Of a stretch of DNA of 64,000 nucleotides, positions 1 to 8,299 are shown in pieces. The stretch lies in assembly GCA_016712525.1 (NCBI GenBank), contig JADJQX010000001.1, positions 1,736,001 to 1,800,000 of the forward strand, read 5' to 3'. A program made the translations under genes and the position numbers. The notes below the pieces were generated by a model. That model saw only the letters and a program-made list of their open reading frames with translations, searched no databases and had not been told where the DNA came from. The DNA is from Myxococcales bacterium (GTDB taxonomy: Bacteria > Myxococcota_A > Polyangia > Polyangiales > Polyangiaceae). Position 1 is the first letter of the stretch; each line of letters starts with the position of its first letter.

Positions 1-2
1 AC

Positions 3-938
3 GTGAAGATCAACGCCGACTACATCTCGTTCACGAACGCGTCGCCCGAGGGCGTCGTCACGAAGGACGACAGGCTCACGAACTACAGCCCGAGCTTCAA
101 GCGCTCGCTGCTCGTCGAGGCGCTCTCGTACATCGACAAATTCTCCAAAAAACGGGCAGTCGTGAAATACGGCGGCGCCGCCATGGTGAAAGACTCGCTC
201 AAGGCGAGCTTCGCGAACGACATCAACCTCCTCTGCTCCGCGGGCCTCCTCCCCATCGTCGTGCACGGCGGCGGGCCCGAGATCTCGCGTACCCTCGAGA
301 AGCTGGGCCAGGGCAAGAGCGAGTTCGTCGACGGCGTCCGCGTGACGGGCGTCGAGGACGTGAAGGTCGTCGAGATGGTGCTCACCGGCCGCATCAACAC
401 GGAGATCGTCTCCCTCTTGAACCAGAAGAGCGCGAAGGCCGTGGGCGTCTCCGGGAAGGACGCGGGCCTCCTCCGCGCGCGCCGCCTCTACGGCAAAGAG
501 GGCCGTGATCTCGGCATGGTGGGCGAGATCACCCAGGTGAACCGCGACTACCTCGAGATGCTCCTCGAGAAGGGCTACGTGCCCGTGGTGTCCCCCGTCG
601 GCCTCGGCGAGGACGGCGAGGGTTACAACATCAACGCCGACACGGCCGCGGCCGAGATCGCGTGCGCCCTCTCCGCCGAGAAGCTCATCTACCTCTCGGA
701 CGTTCCCGGCATCCTCGACAGCGGCGAGCTCATCAGCGAAATCACGGCGAGCGAGCTCCGCCGGCGCATCGACGACAAAATCATCGTCGGCGGTATGGCG
801 GCCAAGGCCGAGAGCATCCTGCGCGCCCTCGCGGGGGGGGTCTCGTCGGTGCACGTCATCGACGGCCGCACTCCCCACGGTCTCATCGCCGAGCTCTTCA
901 CCGACCGCGGCATCGGCACGCTCGTGCGAAAGGACTGA
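3..938 (+). CDS. argB: acetylglutamate kinase (5' end possibly beyond window)
   Basis: Phosphorylates N-acetyl-L-glutamate with ATP, the second step of the acetylated arginine pathway, in the cytoplasm. Family signatures appear in order: KYGGAAM near residue 58, VVHGGGPEI, the GKDAG segment, NINADTAAAEIA, and YLSDVPGIL followed by GGMAAKAESI near the C terminus. These cover the acetylglutamate and ATP sites. At 311 residues it is slightly longer than many bacterial ArgB proteins. The extra N-terminal stretch ends in a helix-like segment (LLVEALSYIDKF). In known families such an N-helix goes with arginine feedback inhibition, which is inference here. The only start in view is GTG at position 3, next to the window edge, so the true start may lie upstream. 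argH follows after 2 bases and argF after that, so this is an arginine operon. Confidence 0.95.
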   Translation: MKINADYISFTNASPEGVVTKDDRLTNYSPSFKRSLLVEALSYIDKFSKKRAVVKYGGAAMVKDSLKASFANDINLLCSAGLLPIVVHGGGPEISRTLEKLGQGKSEFVDGVRVTGVEDVKVVEMVLTGRINTEIVSLLNQKSAKAVGVSGKDAGLLRARRLYGKEGRDLGMVGEITQVNRDYLEMLLEKGYVPVVSPVGLGEDGEGYNINADTAAAEIACALSAEKLIYLSDVPGILDSGELISEITASELRRRIDDKIIVGGMAAKAESILRALAGGVSSVHVIDGRTPHGLIAELFTDRGIGTLVRKD

Positions 939-940
939 CC

Positions 941-2404
941 ATGGTCATCGAGAACGCCGGCGGATCCATCGCGCGAACGGCCGCGACGGGCGCGGGGGGC
1001 ATGATCCCCGAGCTGCTCGCGTGGAGCTCGTCGATGGACGACGACTGGGCCCTCGTCCGCGAGGACATCCTCGGGAGCTCGGCCCACGTGACCATGCTCG
1101 GCCGCCAGGGGCTCGTCGACAAGGCCGACGCGGGCACGCTGCGGGCCGAGCTGCTCTCCATGTTCGCCCTCGCCGAGCGCCGGGAGCTCTCGCTGCCCAC
1201 GGGCGAAGAAGACGTGCACATGGCCATCGAGGCCCACCTCACCACCAAGCTCGGCGAGGTCGGAAAGCGCCTGCACACGGCGCGCTCGCGCAACGATCAG
1301 GTGTCGACGGCGCTCAGGCTCCACGTTCGCACCACGCGGGCCCACGTCGTCGCGAAGGTGGCCGAGCTCTCGCTCTCTCTCCTCACGCGCGCTCGCGCCG
1401 AGGCACAGCTCGTCTTGCCGGCGTACACGCACAGGCAGCGCGCCCAGCCGATCTCGGGCGCCTTCTTGATCGGCGCGTGGACCGCCGGTCTCCTCCGCGC
1501 GGGAAAGCGCCTCGCCGACGTCGACGTCTCCGAGTGTCCGCTCGGCTCGGGGGCGTGCTCGGGGTCGAGCTTGCCCATCGATCGCGCCCTCACGGCGAGC
1601 CTGCTCGGCTTCTCGGGCGGGCCGACCAAGAACGCGCTCGACACCGTGGGAGACCGCGATTTCTCGCTCGATTACGTGTTCGCGTGCACGCGCGTGCTGC
1701 TCGCCCTCTCGCGCCTCGCGACCGACGTGATCGACTACGCGACGAGCGAGTTCGGCTTCGTGAAGCTCGGCGACACGATCTCCGCGGGCTCGTCGATGAT
1801 GCCGCAGAAGAAGAACCCCGACATCTTCGAGCTGGTGCGCTCGAAGGCCTCGTTCGGAGCGGGCAACGTCGTGCAAATGATGACGCTCGTGCGCGGGCTC
1901 CACGCGGGCTACAGCCGCGATCTCCAAGACGATCGCCGCGCCACGCTCGGCACGGGGCCCGTCACGCTCGGCGCCATCGAGGCCGTGTCGCTCGCGTTCC
2001 CTCACGTCGTGTTCGACCGCGACGCGTGCCTCCGCGCCGTGTCCGACGGGTCCACCCAAGCGACGGACCTCGCCGAGGCGCTCGTCCGGACCGGGCTCCC
2101 GTTCCGCGACGCCTACCGCGCCGCCGGGGCCCTCGTGAAGTACGCGCTCGGCAAGGGTGTGCCCCTCGCCCACGTGACCGAGGCCGACGCGAAGACTGTG
2201 CATTCTGCATTCGATTCGTCCGTGCTCGCCGTGCTCGATCCTCGCCGCGCCGTGCTCGCCAAAGAGAGCTTCGGGGGCACGGGCCCCTCGGCGGTCTCGG
2301 CGCAGCTCGAGGCCCTCGAGGCCGACGCACGCGCGCTCCTCGCCCGCTCCGAGGGAGACACCCTCGCCCTCATCGCGTCGCGCATCTCCGCGACGGCCAT
2401 CTGA
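941..2404 (+). CDS. argH: argininosuccinate lyase
   Basis: Cleaves argininosuccinate to arginine and fumarate, the last step of arginine synthesis. The ATG at 941 follows the argB stop by two bases, which suggests translational coupling, and gives 487 residues, normal for ArgH. Diagnostic segments of the fumarase/aspartase superfamily are present: HTARSRNDQ in the N-terminal third and the signature GSSMMPQKKNPD in the second half, carrying the catalytic serine loop. The frame stays open for about 280 bases upstream inside argB, but that extension has only argB-shadow composition and is rejected. Cytoplasmic, homotetrameric in known relatives. Confidence 0.96.
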   Translation: MVIENAGGSIARTAATGAGGMIPELLAWSSSMDDDWALVREDILGSSAHVTMLGRQGLVDKADAGTLRAELLSMFALAERRELSLPTGEEDVHMAIEAHLTTKLGEVGKRLHTARSRNDQVSTALRLHVRTTRAHVVAKVAELSLSLLTRARAEAQLVLPAYTHRQRAQPISGAFLIGAWTAGLLRAGKRLADVDVSECPLGSGACSGSSLPIDRALTASLLGFSGGPTKNALDTVGDRDFSLDYVFACTRVLLALSRLATDVIDYATSEFGFVKLGDTISAGSSMMPQKKNPDIFELVRSKASFGAGNVVQMMTLVRGLHAGYSRDLQDDRRATLGTGPVTLGAIEAVSLAFPHVVFDRDACLRAVSDGSTQATDLAEALVRTGLPFRDAYRAAGALVKYALGKGVPLAHVTEADAKTVHSAFDSSVLAVLDPRRAVLAKESFGGTGPSAVSAQLEALEADARALLARSEGDTLALIASRISATAI

Positions 2405-2433
2405 ACCCATCGAAGAAAAAGGCCGGTGCGCCC

Positions 2434-3348
2434 ATGTCGAAGCGCGATTTCCTCTATTTGACCTCGCTCGAGATCGACGAGCTCGAGTCCGTTTTGTCGC
2501 TCGCCGAGACGCTCAAGAGCGAGCCGCGTGGCGAGCGCACCAACACGCTCCGCGGGCGCACCGTGGCCATCGTGATGGAGAAGGCGAGCACCCGTACCCG
2601 CGTCTCGTTCGAGGTGGGCGTCGCGCAGCTCGGCGGGCACCCCGTGGTCATCGGCACGCAGGGGTCGCAGATCGGCCGCGGCGAGCCCGTCGTCGACACG
2701 GCGCGCGTGCTCGCCCGCTACTGCGACGCCATCGTGTACCGCACCTACGAGACGTCGAAGCTCCTCGAAATGGCCTCGTGCGGCGTCCCCGTGGTGAACG
2801 CGCTCACCGACGACGGCCACCCCGTCCAGGTCTTGGCCGACGTGTTCACCATGCGCGAGAGCCTGGCCGATCGCCGCCTCGGGCCGCTGCGCGGCAAACG
2901 CGTCGCCTTCGTGGGCGACGGCTCGAGCAACATGGTGCGCTCGTTCGTCGAGGCCGCGCCGCTCTTCCACTTCCACCTCGAGATCGCGGCCCCCGAGGGC
3001 TTCCGCCCGCCCGCCGCCGAGCTCGAGCGCGCCAAGCCCTGGGTCACCGTGCACGACCGGCCCGAGAGCGCCTGCGAGGGCGCGCACTTCGTCCACACCG
3101 ACGTCTGGACCAGCATGGGCCAAGAGGCCGAGAACGCGACGCGGCTCAAGGCCTTCGCCGGCTTCACCGTGACGAAGGAGCTCATGGCGCTCGCGCACCC
3201 CGAGGCGCGCGTCATGCACTGCCTCCCGGCGCACCGCGGCGAAGAGATCACCGACGACGTGCTCGAGGGTGCGCAGTCGCTCGTGTTCACTCAGGCCGAG
3301 AACCGCCTCCACGTGCAGAAGGCGCTGCTCCTCTTCCTGCTCACCTGA
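2434..3348 (+). CDS. argF: ornithine carbamoyltransferase
   Basis: Transfers the carbamoyl group from carbamoyl phosphate to ornithine to make citrulline. The 304-residue protein has the carbamoyl-phosphate motif STRTRVSFE near residue 52 and an ornithine-binding SMG loop (DVWTSMGQE) that separates it from aspartate carbamoyltransferase. Near the C terminus is HCLPAHRGEEI, containing the catalytic Cys. The middle motif reads HPVQ where many relatives have HPCQ or HPTQ, a mild variation. The ATG at 2434 lies 29 bases after argH, in the same direction as argB-argH. With all three genes adjacent, the cell can go from acetylglutamate phosphorylation to citrulline to arginine, but argC, argD and argG are not in the window. 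Confidence 0.95.
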   Translation: MSKRDFLYLTSLEIDELESVLSLAETLKSEPRGERTNTLRGRTVAIVMEKASTRTRVSFEVGVAQLGGHPVVIGTQGSQIGRGEPVVDTARVLARYCDAIVYRTYETSKLLEMASCGVPVVNALTDDGHPVQVLADVFTMRESLADRRLGPLRGKRVAFVGDGSSNMVRSFVEAAPLFHFHLEIAAPEGFRPPAAELERAKPWVTVHDRPESACEGAHFVHTDVWTSMGQEAENATRLKAFAGFTVTKELMALAHPEARVMHCLPAHRGEEITDDVLEGAQSLVFTQAENRLHVQKALLLFLLT

Positions 3349-3385
3349 TCGCCTCGCGAGGCGTGATGACGCGATGACGCGACGC

Positions 3386-3408
3386 CCCGATCGTGAGGCG
3401 CGATCGGG
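3386..3408 (+). terminator. hairpin downstream of argF
   Basis: A perfect 8-bp inverted repeat (CCCGATCG at 3386-3393, CGATCGGG at 3401-3408) with a 7-base loop begins 38 bases after the argF stop. No T-run follows, so it may be a weak or factor-dependent terminator for the arg operon, or simply a palindrome. The rest of the argF to 3646 gap shows GCGTGC-type simple sequence and no gene. Confidence 0.35.
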
Positions 3409-3645
3409 TGTCGTGCGCGTGCGCGTGCGCGGTCTCGAGGCCTCGACTCACGATGTCCTCGTAGCTCACTGGGGTGTCGTTGATCCGGATGTGGACCTTT
3501 GCCGTCCTATGAAGGCAAATGTAGGCAAGCGTTCGTTGGGATTCGTCGTCTTGCCGTATCGGCTCGAGAATTCCGTCCACTACGGAAGAAAGCCATCCAC
3601 ACTGGAACATCGGCGTATGGCACGCCAGGTGCTCTAGGAGTCGTC

Positions 3646-4383
3646 ATGGTCAAGCGCGTTCTTCTCGCCCTCGCCCTCGCGTCCTTCACGGTCATCGGTT
3701 GCTCGGCAGAGGCCAGCGACGGCAACGACGACGAGGTCGAGGGAGACACGGGGGCCTCCGAGTCCGAGCTCCGCAGCGCGGTGAGCTGCTCGACCGAGCG
3801 CATGGACGCCTACTCGGGCGGCTCGCGTATCGGCACCGTCGACGTCATCAAGGTCGGCGGCAAGCGCGTCACCAAGGCCACCGGCCACGCGTTCCTCAAG
3901 TGGCAGAAGGCGGCCCACGCGGCCGGCGTGAACATCGGCATCAACAGCGGCTTCCGCACGATGGACGAGCAGCGCTACTTCTACAATTGCTACCAGACCG
4001 GGAGCTGCAACGGCGGCAACCTCGCCGCGCGCCCCGGCTACTCGAACCACCAGAACGGCCGCGCGCTCGACGTGTCGAACTCGGGCAGCTCGTGGATGCA
4101 GAACAACGCGGCCCGCTTCGGCTTCCGCCGCACGGTCTCGGGCGAGCCGTGGCACTTCGAGTATTTCGGCGACGACCCGGGTGGCCCCTGCTCGGGTGGC
4201 AGCTCGCCCGCCCCGGACGACGCGAGCGGTGACGCGTGCCAGAGCGCCACGCTCGGCCGCGAGGTGCCCGAGCGCACGTGTGTGCAGTCGCGCAGCGACA
4301 GCCAGTGGTACCGCTGCCGTGACGGGAACTGGTTCGAGACCACGAGCTCGGACTCGCTCTGCTCCGCCCGCCACCCGCTCTGA
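3646..4383 (+). CDS. M15 (VanY-like) D,D-carboxypeptidase lipoprotein
   Basis: Predicted zinc D-Ala-D-Ala carboxypeptidase or endopeptidase that trims peptidoglycan. The ATG at 3646 has an AGGAG ribosome site five bases upstream, whereas the longer open frame from 3499 lacks a signal peptide in front. The 245-residue product starts with a lipoprotein signal ending VIGC (about residues 16-19) and an acidic linker. The catalytic domain carries the M15 zinc motif SNHQNGRALD and the later EPWHFEY, giving His, Asp, Glu and His ligands or catalytic residues. A Cys-containing C-terminal extension of about 60 residues follows the domain, possibly a small disulfide-bonded or wall-binding module, which is inference. 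It is a stand-alone gene, convergent with the next one. Confidence 0.88.
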   Translation: MVKRVLLALALASFTVIGCSAEASDGNDDEVEGDTGASESELRSAVSCSTERMDAYSGGSRIGTVDVIKVGGKRVTKATGHAFLKWQKAAHAAGVNIGINSGFRTMDEQRYFYNCYQTGSCNGGNLAARPGYSNHQNGRALDVSNSGSSWMQNNAARFGFRRTVSGEPWHFEYFGDDPGGPCSGGSSPAPDDASGDACQSATLGREVPERTCVQSRSDSQWYRCRDGNWFETTSSDSLCSARHPL

Positions 4384-4429
4384 AGAGCTGTCCGGCTCCG
4401 ATTCTTGGGCAGATTCTGACCCCACACTC

Positions 4430-4506
4430 GAGGAGCCGGGTCCTCCGTCCCCTGGCTCCTCTTCGAGGCCCCTTCTCCGCGTTCCGAGCGCGGTGTCGGG
4501 GCCTCG
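4430..4506. terminator. two hairpins between convergent genes
   Basis: Two successive inverted repeats lie between genes that end at 4383 (+) and 4532 (-). The first pairs GAGGAGCC (4430-4437) with GGCTCCTC (4454-4461). The second pairs CGAGGCCCC (4464-4472) with GGGGCCTCG (4498-4506). Both are perfect. The position is right for a bidirectional terminator, although T-runs are short. Confidence 0.5.
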
Positions 4507-4531
4507 GCCTTTCGTGCCCGATCGCGCGGCG

Positions 4532-5176
4532 CTACTTTCGCGACGCCGTGATCGAGTAGGCGGTGCCCCGTGTGCCGTACGCGGCGTCTTCCCACGCGGC
4601 GACCTTCAGCACGACGCCGGCGCGCTCGAGCGACAGGGCCAAGGCCTCTCCCGTGTCGACGGCGTCGGTCTCGGTGTAGCGCTCGCTGCAGAGGCGGCGA
4701 AAGTGGCCGATCGCGTCCCTCGGGGCGACCCCTGCTGCGACGAAGCGGTACGTGCGCACGGCGCCCTCGTCCTCGTAGGCGTCCGGTACGGAGCCCGGTA
4801 GGGGCGAGAGCTCGTGCCCGAAGGCGTCGATCTTCGGCGTGGGAAAACGCGAGCTCGGGCGCATCTGAGCGTGGTCGGCCGAGAACGTGAGCAGCACGCC
4901 GTCGAGCTCTTCGTGACCGTGTGCCCACGCGCTCACCGTGAGCAGAAGGTCCTCTTTCTCGAGCGTGAGGCAGAAGGTGTCTTTGCCGAGCACCGTGTCG
5001 AGCGGGCGAAAGTGGCTCTCCCGCGCGGCCTGCGTGTAGTGACCGAAGAGCTGCGGGATGCCGTCTCCGGGGCATAAAAACGACGTGCGCCGTGTGCCCT
5101 CGAGGTGCTCGTCGGACGATGGCATGAGCTCGCGGTGAAGCGGCATGCGCGTCGTCCACAGTTCGATGTGGTTCAT
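4532..5176 (-). CDS. hypothetical protein
   Basis: A 214-residue soluble protein with no signal peptide or membrane segment. I do not recognise the family. The start is supported by a GGGGGGAG purine run directly upstream of the ATG (complement of 5180-5188). The sequence looks like two similar beta-alpha halves, each having a segment where an acidic, then Leu/Val-rich strand is followed by AWE or AWAHG (residues about 80-95 and 185-200). A possible internal duplication is therefore suggested, but only by eye. It is flanked by terminator-like hairpins on both sides, so it is probably transcribed alone. Confidence 0.75.
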   Translation of the reverse strand: MNHIELWTTRMPLHRELMPSSDEHLEGTRRTSFLCPGDGIPQLFGHYTQAARESHFRPLDTVLGKDTFCLTLEKEDLLLTVSAWAHGHEELDGVLLTFSADHAQMRPSSRFPTPKIDAFGHELSPLPGSVPDAYEDEGAVRTYRFVAAGVAPRDAIGHFRRLCSERYTETDAVDTGEALALSLERAGVVLKVAAWEDAAYGTRGTAYSITASRK

Positions 5177-5305
5177 GCTCCCCCCCTTGTGTGCCTTCGG
5201 TACCCGAAAGCTCCCCGAGCCTAGCGCGCACCGCTCCCTCGATCGACCCCGAGAGGACGCAAAAGGGCCTCGCGCAAACCTTTCGGTCTTCGCCGAGAAA
5301 CACGA

Positions 5306-5336
5306 CGCCCCCCCAGGCTCGAGGCCGGGAGGGGCG
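5306..5336 (-). terminator. terminator of the Gly/Pro-tailed membrane protein gene
   Basis: On the minus strand, a CGCCCCTCC arm pairs with GGGGGGGCG (one G-U pair) around a 13-base loop, followed by a T-containing stretch (TCGTGTTTCTC). It lies about 25 bases after the stop of the gene ending at 5362. Confidence 0.5.
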
Positions 5337-5361
5337 CGGGGTCACGCTTCGATGACTACGG

Positions 5362-6300
5362 TCAGTAGCCGGGCGGGCCACCGTAGCCGCCGCCGGGCGG
5401 GCCACCGTAGCCACCACCACCGCCGGGCGGGCCGTAACCCGGAGGCGGGCCACCGTAGCCACCACCGGGCGGGCCGAAGCCACCGCCGGGCGGGCCACCG
5501 AAGCCACCCGCGGGGGGCGGGCCAGGGGGAGCGCCGAAGCCACCCGAGAAGCCGCCGCCGAAGCCGCCGCCGTACGCCGGATCCTGGCCGGTGAGGCGCA
5601 CGTAGACGAGGGCGAGCGCGAGCTGCATGAGCGGCAGCGCGACGAAGAGGCCCACGTAGCAGGCGAGGCAGCCGAGGAGCATCACGCCGGCCGACATGAG
5701 GCCGAGCAAGAAGAGCTTCGCCTTGTGGCCGTCGGTGGCCTTCCAGCTCGCGCCGAGGGCGTCGATCGGGCCCATGTTCTTGTCGACCACGAAGTACTGC
5801 GAGAGGCTCAAACCGAGGCCGAGGATGATGCCCGGCACGATGAGGAACACGTACCCGAGGGCGACGCCGAGGCCCATCAGGAAGAACGTGGCGAACATCG
5901 ACGGGAAGCGGCCCATGGCCGAGAAGAGGTCACCGAAGCTCGGCGTTTGCCCCTTGGCGGCCGAGATCCAGATCTTCACGAGGCCCGGCTGAAACAGCAT
6001 TTGGATGGCCATGCCCACGAGCGAGCACACGCCGTTGATCACCGCGTACTCGTCGCTGTGGGGCTCGAGCACACCGGCCCCGAGCAGCCCCGCCGGGATG
6101 AAGCTCGGCACCGCGCCGATGATCCCCGCGACGACCATCGAGAACACGAGCGTGACCCAGTTGGGGCCGAACTTGCTCCACGCGGCGCCGAGGACTTCGC
6201 CCGGCTCCCACGGCTGCGGTGCGCCCGACGTGGCTTGCGGTGGAGCGAAGCCTCCTCCGGGCGGGGGTTGGGCGGGTGCGGCGTACGGGTTGTAGCTCAT
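5362..6300 (-). CDS. multi-pass membrane protein with Gly/Pro-rich tail
   Basis: A 312-residue protein. A Pro/Gln/Gly-rich N terminus (MSYNPYAAP) leads into four to five hydrophobic helices between residues about 45 and 230. A tail of about 80 residues made almost only of Gly, Pro and Tyr (GGPPGGGYGGPPGY type) ends the protein. The hydrophobic core resembles the loosely defined DUF975 or glycerophosphodiester-phosphodiesterase membrane-domain proteins, which often carry PYAAP and QPPPG termini. This family assignment is tentative. It lies 131 bases downstream of phoU on the same strand, so it may be a distal member of the phosphate locus, but no functional link is visible. Confidence 0.8.
   Translation of the reverse strand: MSYNPYAAPAQPPPGGGFAPPQATSGAPQPWEPGEVLGAAWSKFGPNWVTLVFSMVVAGIIGAVPSFIPAGLLGAGVLEPHSDEYAVINGVCSLVGMAIQMLFQPGLVKIWISAAKGQTPSFGDLFSAMGRFPSMFATFFLMGLGVALGYVFLIVPGIILGLGLSLSQYFVVDKNMGPIDALGASWKATDGHKAKLFLLGLMSAGVMLLGCLACYVGLFVALPLMQLALALVYVRLTGQDPAYGGGFGGGFSGGFGAPPGPPPAGGFGGPPGGGFGPPGGGYGGPPPGYGPPGGGGGYGGPPGGGYGGPPGY
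5365..5600 (-). repeat. Gly-Pro-Tyr coding repeats
   Basis: This is the 3' part of the preceding membrane gene. It is an imperfect tandem of 12-18-base units on the plus strand (gggcgggccaccgtagcc and variants), encoding GGPPGGGYGGPP units. It is low-complexity DNA and may vary in length between strains. Confidence 0.7.
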
Positions 6301-6431
6301 CGCGTTCTCCTCGAAGTTCGGAGGGCGTCACGGTCGAGGCCCCCGAGCGCACGATCATAGGCGGCCCGAGCGTTCGCGCAAAGGTGCCTTGGCGGTCGCG
6401 GATTTTGTATGGGTTTCGATGGTTTACGGCG

Positions 6432-7235
6432 CTACTGCGCGCCGCGTTTGCTCGGCGGGGGGCCCGAGCGCGCCGACGTAGGGGACTTCTCGGTGAGGTC
6501 TCTCCGCGACTCGAGCCCCGGAGGAGCCGGTGTGCCCATCTTGGTGGAGCGCCGCTCGCCGCCGAGGCGACCCGAGTGACGGATGTCTTTTCCGCGCACC
6601 ATGAAGACCACCATCTCGGCGATGTTCGTGGCGTGATCGGCGATGCGCTCGATGTACTTGGCGATCGATTGCACGCGCGTCGCGCGGTAGATGTTGCGCG
6701 GGTTCTCCATCATGTACGTGAGGAGATCGCGGAAGATCGAGGCGTAGTAGGCGTCGACCGCGCCGTCTTTCCCGATGACGTGCTCGGCGCGCGTGACGTC
6801 GGCCGCGACGAACGCGTCGAGGGCCTCGCGCAGCATGGCCTGGGCGGCCTCGGCCATGTTCACCACGTCGACGTAGGGCTTCAGCGGCGGCTCCTCGTTG
6901 AGCTCGAGGACACGTTCGCAGATGTTCACGCCGAGGTCTCCCATGCGCTCGAGGTCGGTCACGAGCTTGAGCGCGATCGTGAGGAACCGGAGATCGCTCG
7001 CGACCGGCTGCCTTCGGGCGAGGACACGCAGGCAGAGCTCGTCGGTCTCGACCTCGATGCGGTTGATCTGGCGGTCGGTCTCGAGGGTGCGCTGCGCGAG
7101 GTCCGAGTCGCGTTCGATGAGCGCCCTCATGCTCGCCGTGAGCATCTCTTCGACCTTGGCCCCCATGAGGAGGAGCTGCTCGCGGATCTTGCGGAGCTCG
7201 CCTTCGTACTCGCGGTCCGTGTGGGCTCGGCTCAT
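6432..7235 (-). CDS. phoU: phosphate transport regulator PhoU
   Basis: Negative modulator that links the Pst transporter to the PhoR kinase in phosphate-rich cells. The ATG at 7235 gives 267 residues. The open frame continues upstream, but the upstream part lacks PhoU character. The protein shows the two three-helix PhoU repeats, with LERMGDLGVNI in the first and IERIADHATNIAEMVVFM in the second, which carry the metal-binding acidic residues. A basic, Pro/Ser-rich C-terminal tail of about 40 residues (after residue 225) is extra compared with typical PhoU. It lies downstream of pstB but is separated by a 267-base gap and a long hairpin, so its expression may be partly uncoupled from the transporter. 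Confidence 0.95.
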   Translation of the reverse strand: MSRAHTDREYEGELRKIREQLLLMGAKVEEMLTASMRALIERDSDLAQRTLETDRQINRIEVETDELCLRVLARRQPVASDLRFLTIALKLVTDLERMGDLGVNICERVLELNEEPPLKPYVDVVNMAEAAQAMLREALDAFVAADVTRAEHVIGKDGAVDAYYASIFRDLLTYMMENPRNIYRATRVQSIAKYIERIADHATNIAEMVVFMVRGKDIRHSGRLGGERRSTKMGTPAPPGLESRRDLTEKSPTSARSGPPPSKRGAQ

Positions 7236-7462
7236 CGGGCGTGGATTATGGCACCACTTGGTCAGAGGCCGGACGACGAATCGCGGGCCTCTTTCCGGCC
7301 CAAGGTGCTCGCGGCCGCCGCTCGCGCAGAGGCCGACGGTCACGATTCTCGAACAGACGAACATTGGCCGTTTGGGCCGGGACCCAGAACCGGGAGGTGG
7401 GGCCCCACCGGGCTTTGCGCGAACGGCCGCGGCGGAGGACAGCGTCCTCCGATGACAAGTCA

Positions 7463-7508
7463 GGCTAATCAGCGGTCTTGATCGAAGATCATGACCGCTG
7501 ATTTAGCC
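7463..7508 (-). terminator. long hairpin at the 3' end of pstB
   Basis: A 15-base arm (7463-7477) pairs with 7493-7508 with one bulged base. After one mismatch the stem continues as TGATC/GATCA closed by a three-base GAA loop. The pstB stop codon (7503-7505) lies within the right arm. No T-run follows on the minus strand. It could terminate, attenuate or protect the pst mRNA ahead of phoU. The remaining bases between 7236 and 7462 show no convincing gene. Short Arg-rich open frames there look like GC-rich noise. Confidence 0.55.
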
Positions 7509-8297
7509 GAAGCGACCGGTGATGTACTCCTCGGTGCGGGGGTCCTCGGGGCGCGTGAAGATGTCGTCGGCGAGGCCGTACTCGACGAGCTCGCCCAGGT
7601 AGAAGAACGCGGTGAAATCGGAGACGCGCGCGGCCTGCTGCATCGAGTGCGTCACGATCACGATCGTGTAGCGCTCGCGGAGGTCGTGAATGAGCTCCTC
7701 GATGCGCGCCGTCGCGATCGGGTCGAGCGACGAGCAGGGCTCGTCCATGAGGATGACCTCGGGCTCGAGCGCGAGGCACCGCGCGATGCAGAGCCGTTGC
7801 TGTTGGCCGCCCGACAGGCTCCCGCCGGGTTTGTCGAGCGAGTCTTTCATCTCGTCCCACATCGCGGCTTGCGTGAGCGCGGCCTCGACCACCGCGTCGG
7901 GGCTCTGCGCGCGGATGCCGTTCAGCCGGAGGCCCGCGAGCACGTTGTCCCGGACGGACATCTCCGGGAACGGGTTCGGCTTCTGGAAGACCATGCCGAC
8001 CTTGCGGCGAATGCCCACCGGATCGACCGCCGAGCCGTAGATCGTCTTGCCGTCGAGGAGCACGTCGCCCGAGGTGGTCGCGCCCGGGACGACCTCGTGC
8101 ATGCGGTTCAAGCAGCGAATGAAGGTCGACTTGCCGCAGCCCGAAGGGCCGATGACCGCGGTCACTCGGTGCTCGACCACCGGCATGGTGATGCCCTTCA
8201 GCGCGACGGTGTCGGGGAAGCGCGCGCCGAGGTCCTTCGCGAGCATCTTCTCGGCGAGCGGGGGCGGTGGGGTGCTGGGGGGCGGGTAGGTCGACAT
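7503..8297 (-). CDS. pstB: phosphate ABC transporter ATP-binding protein PstB
   Basis: The ATPase that powers phosphate uptake through PstC-PstA. The 264-residue protein has Walker A GPSGCGKST, a Q-loop region (VFQKPNPFP), the ABC signature LSGGQQQRL, Walker B VILMDEP and the switch His in VTHSMQQA. The ATG at 8297 follows the pstA stop by two bases. The N terminus has a short Pro-rich lead (STYPPPSTPPPP) not seen in most PstB proteins. It acts on the inner face of the inner membrane. Confidence 0.97.
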   Translation of the reverse strand: MSTYPPPSTPPPPLAEKMLAKDLGARFPDTVALKGITMPVVEHRVTAVIGPSGCGKSTFIRCLNRMHEVVPGATTSGDVLLDGKTIYGSAVDPVGIRRKVGMVFQKPNPFPEMSVRDNVLAGLRLNGIRAQSPDAVVEAALTQAAMWDEMKDSLDKPGGSLSGGQQQRLCIARCLALEPEVILMDEPCSSLDPIATARIEELIHDLRERYTIVIVTHSMQQAARVSDFTAFFYLGELVEYGLADDIFTRPEDPRTEEYITGRFG

Positions 8298-8299
8298 GG

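Noticed and set aside
7246..7458. Short Arg-rich open frame between pstB and phoU
   Set aside because: No ribosome site, no recognisable features; composition matches random GC-rich sequence.
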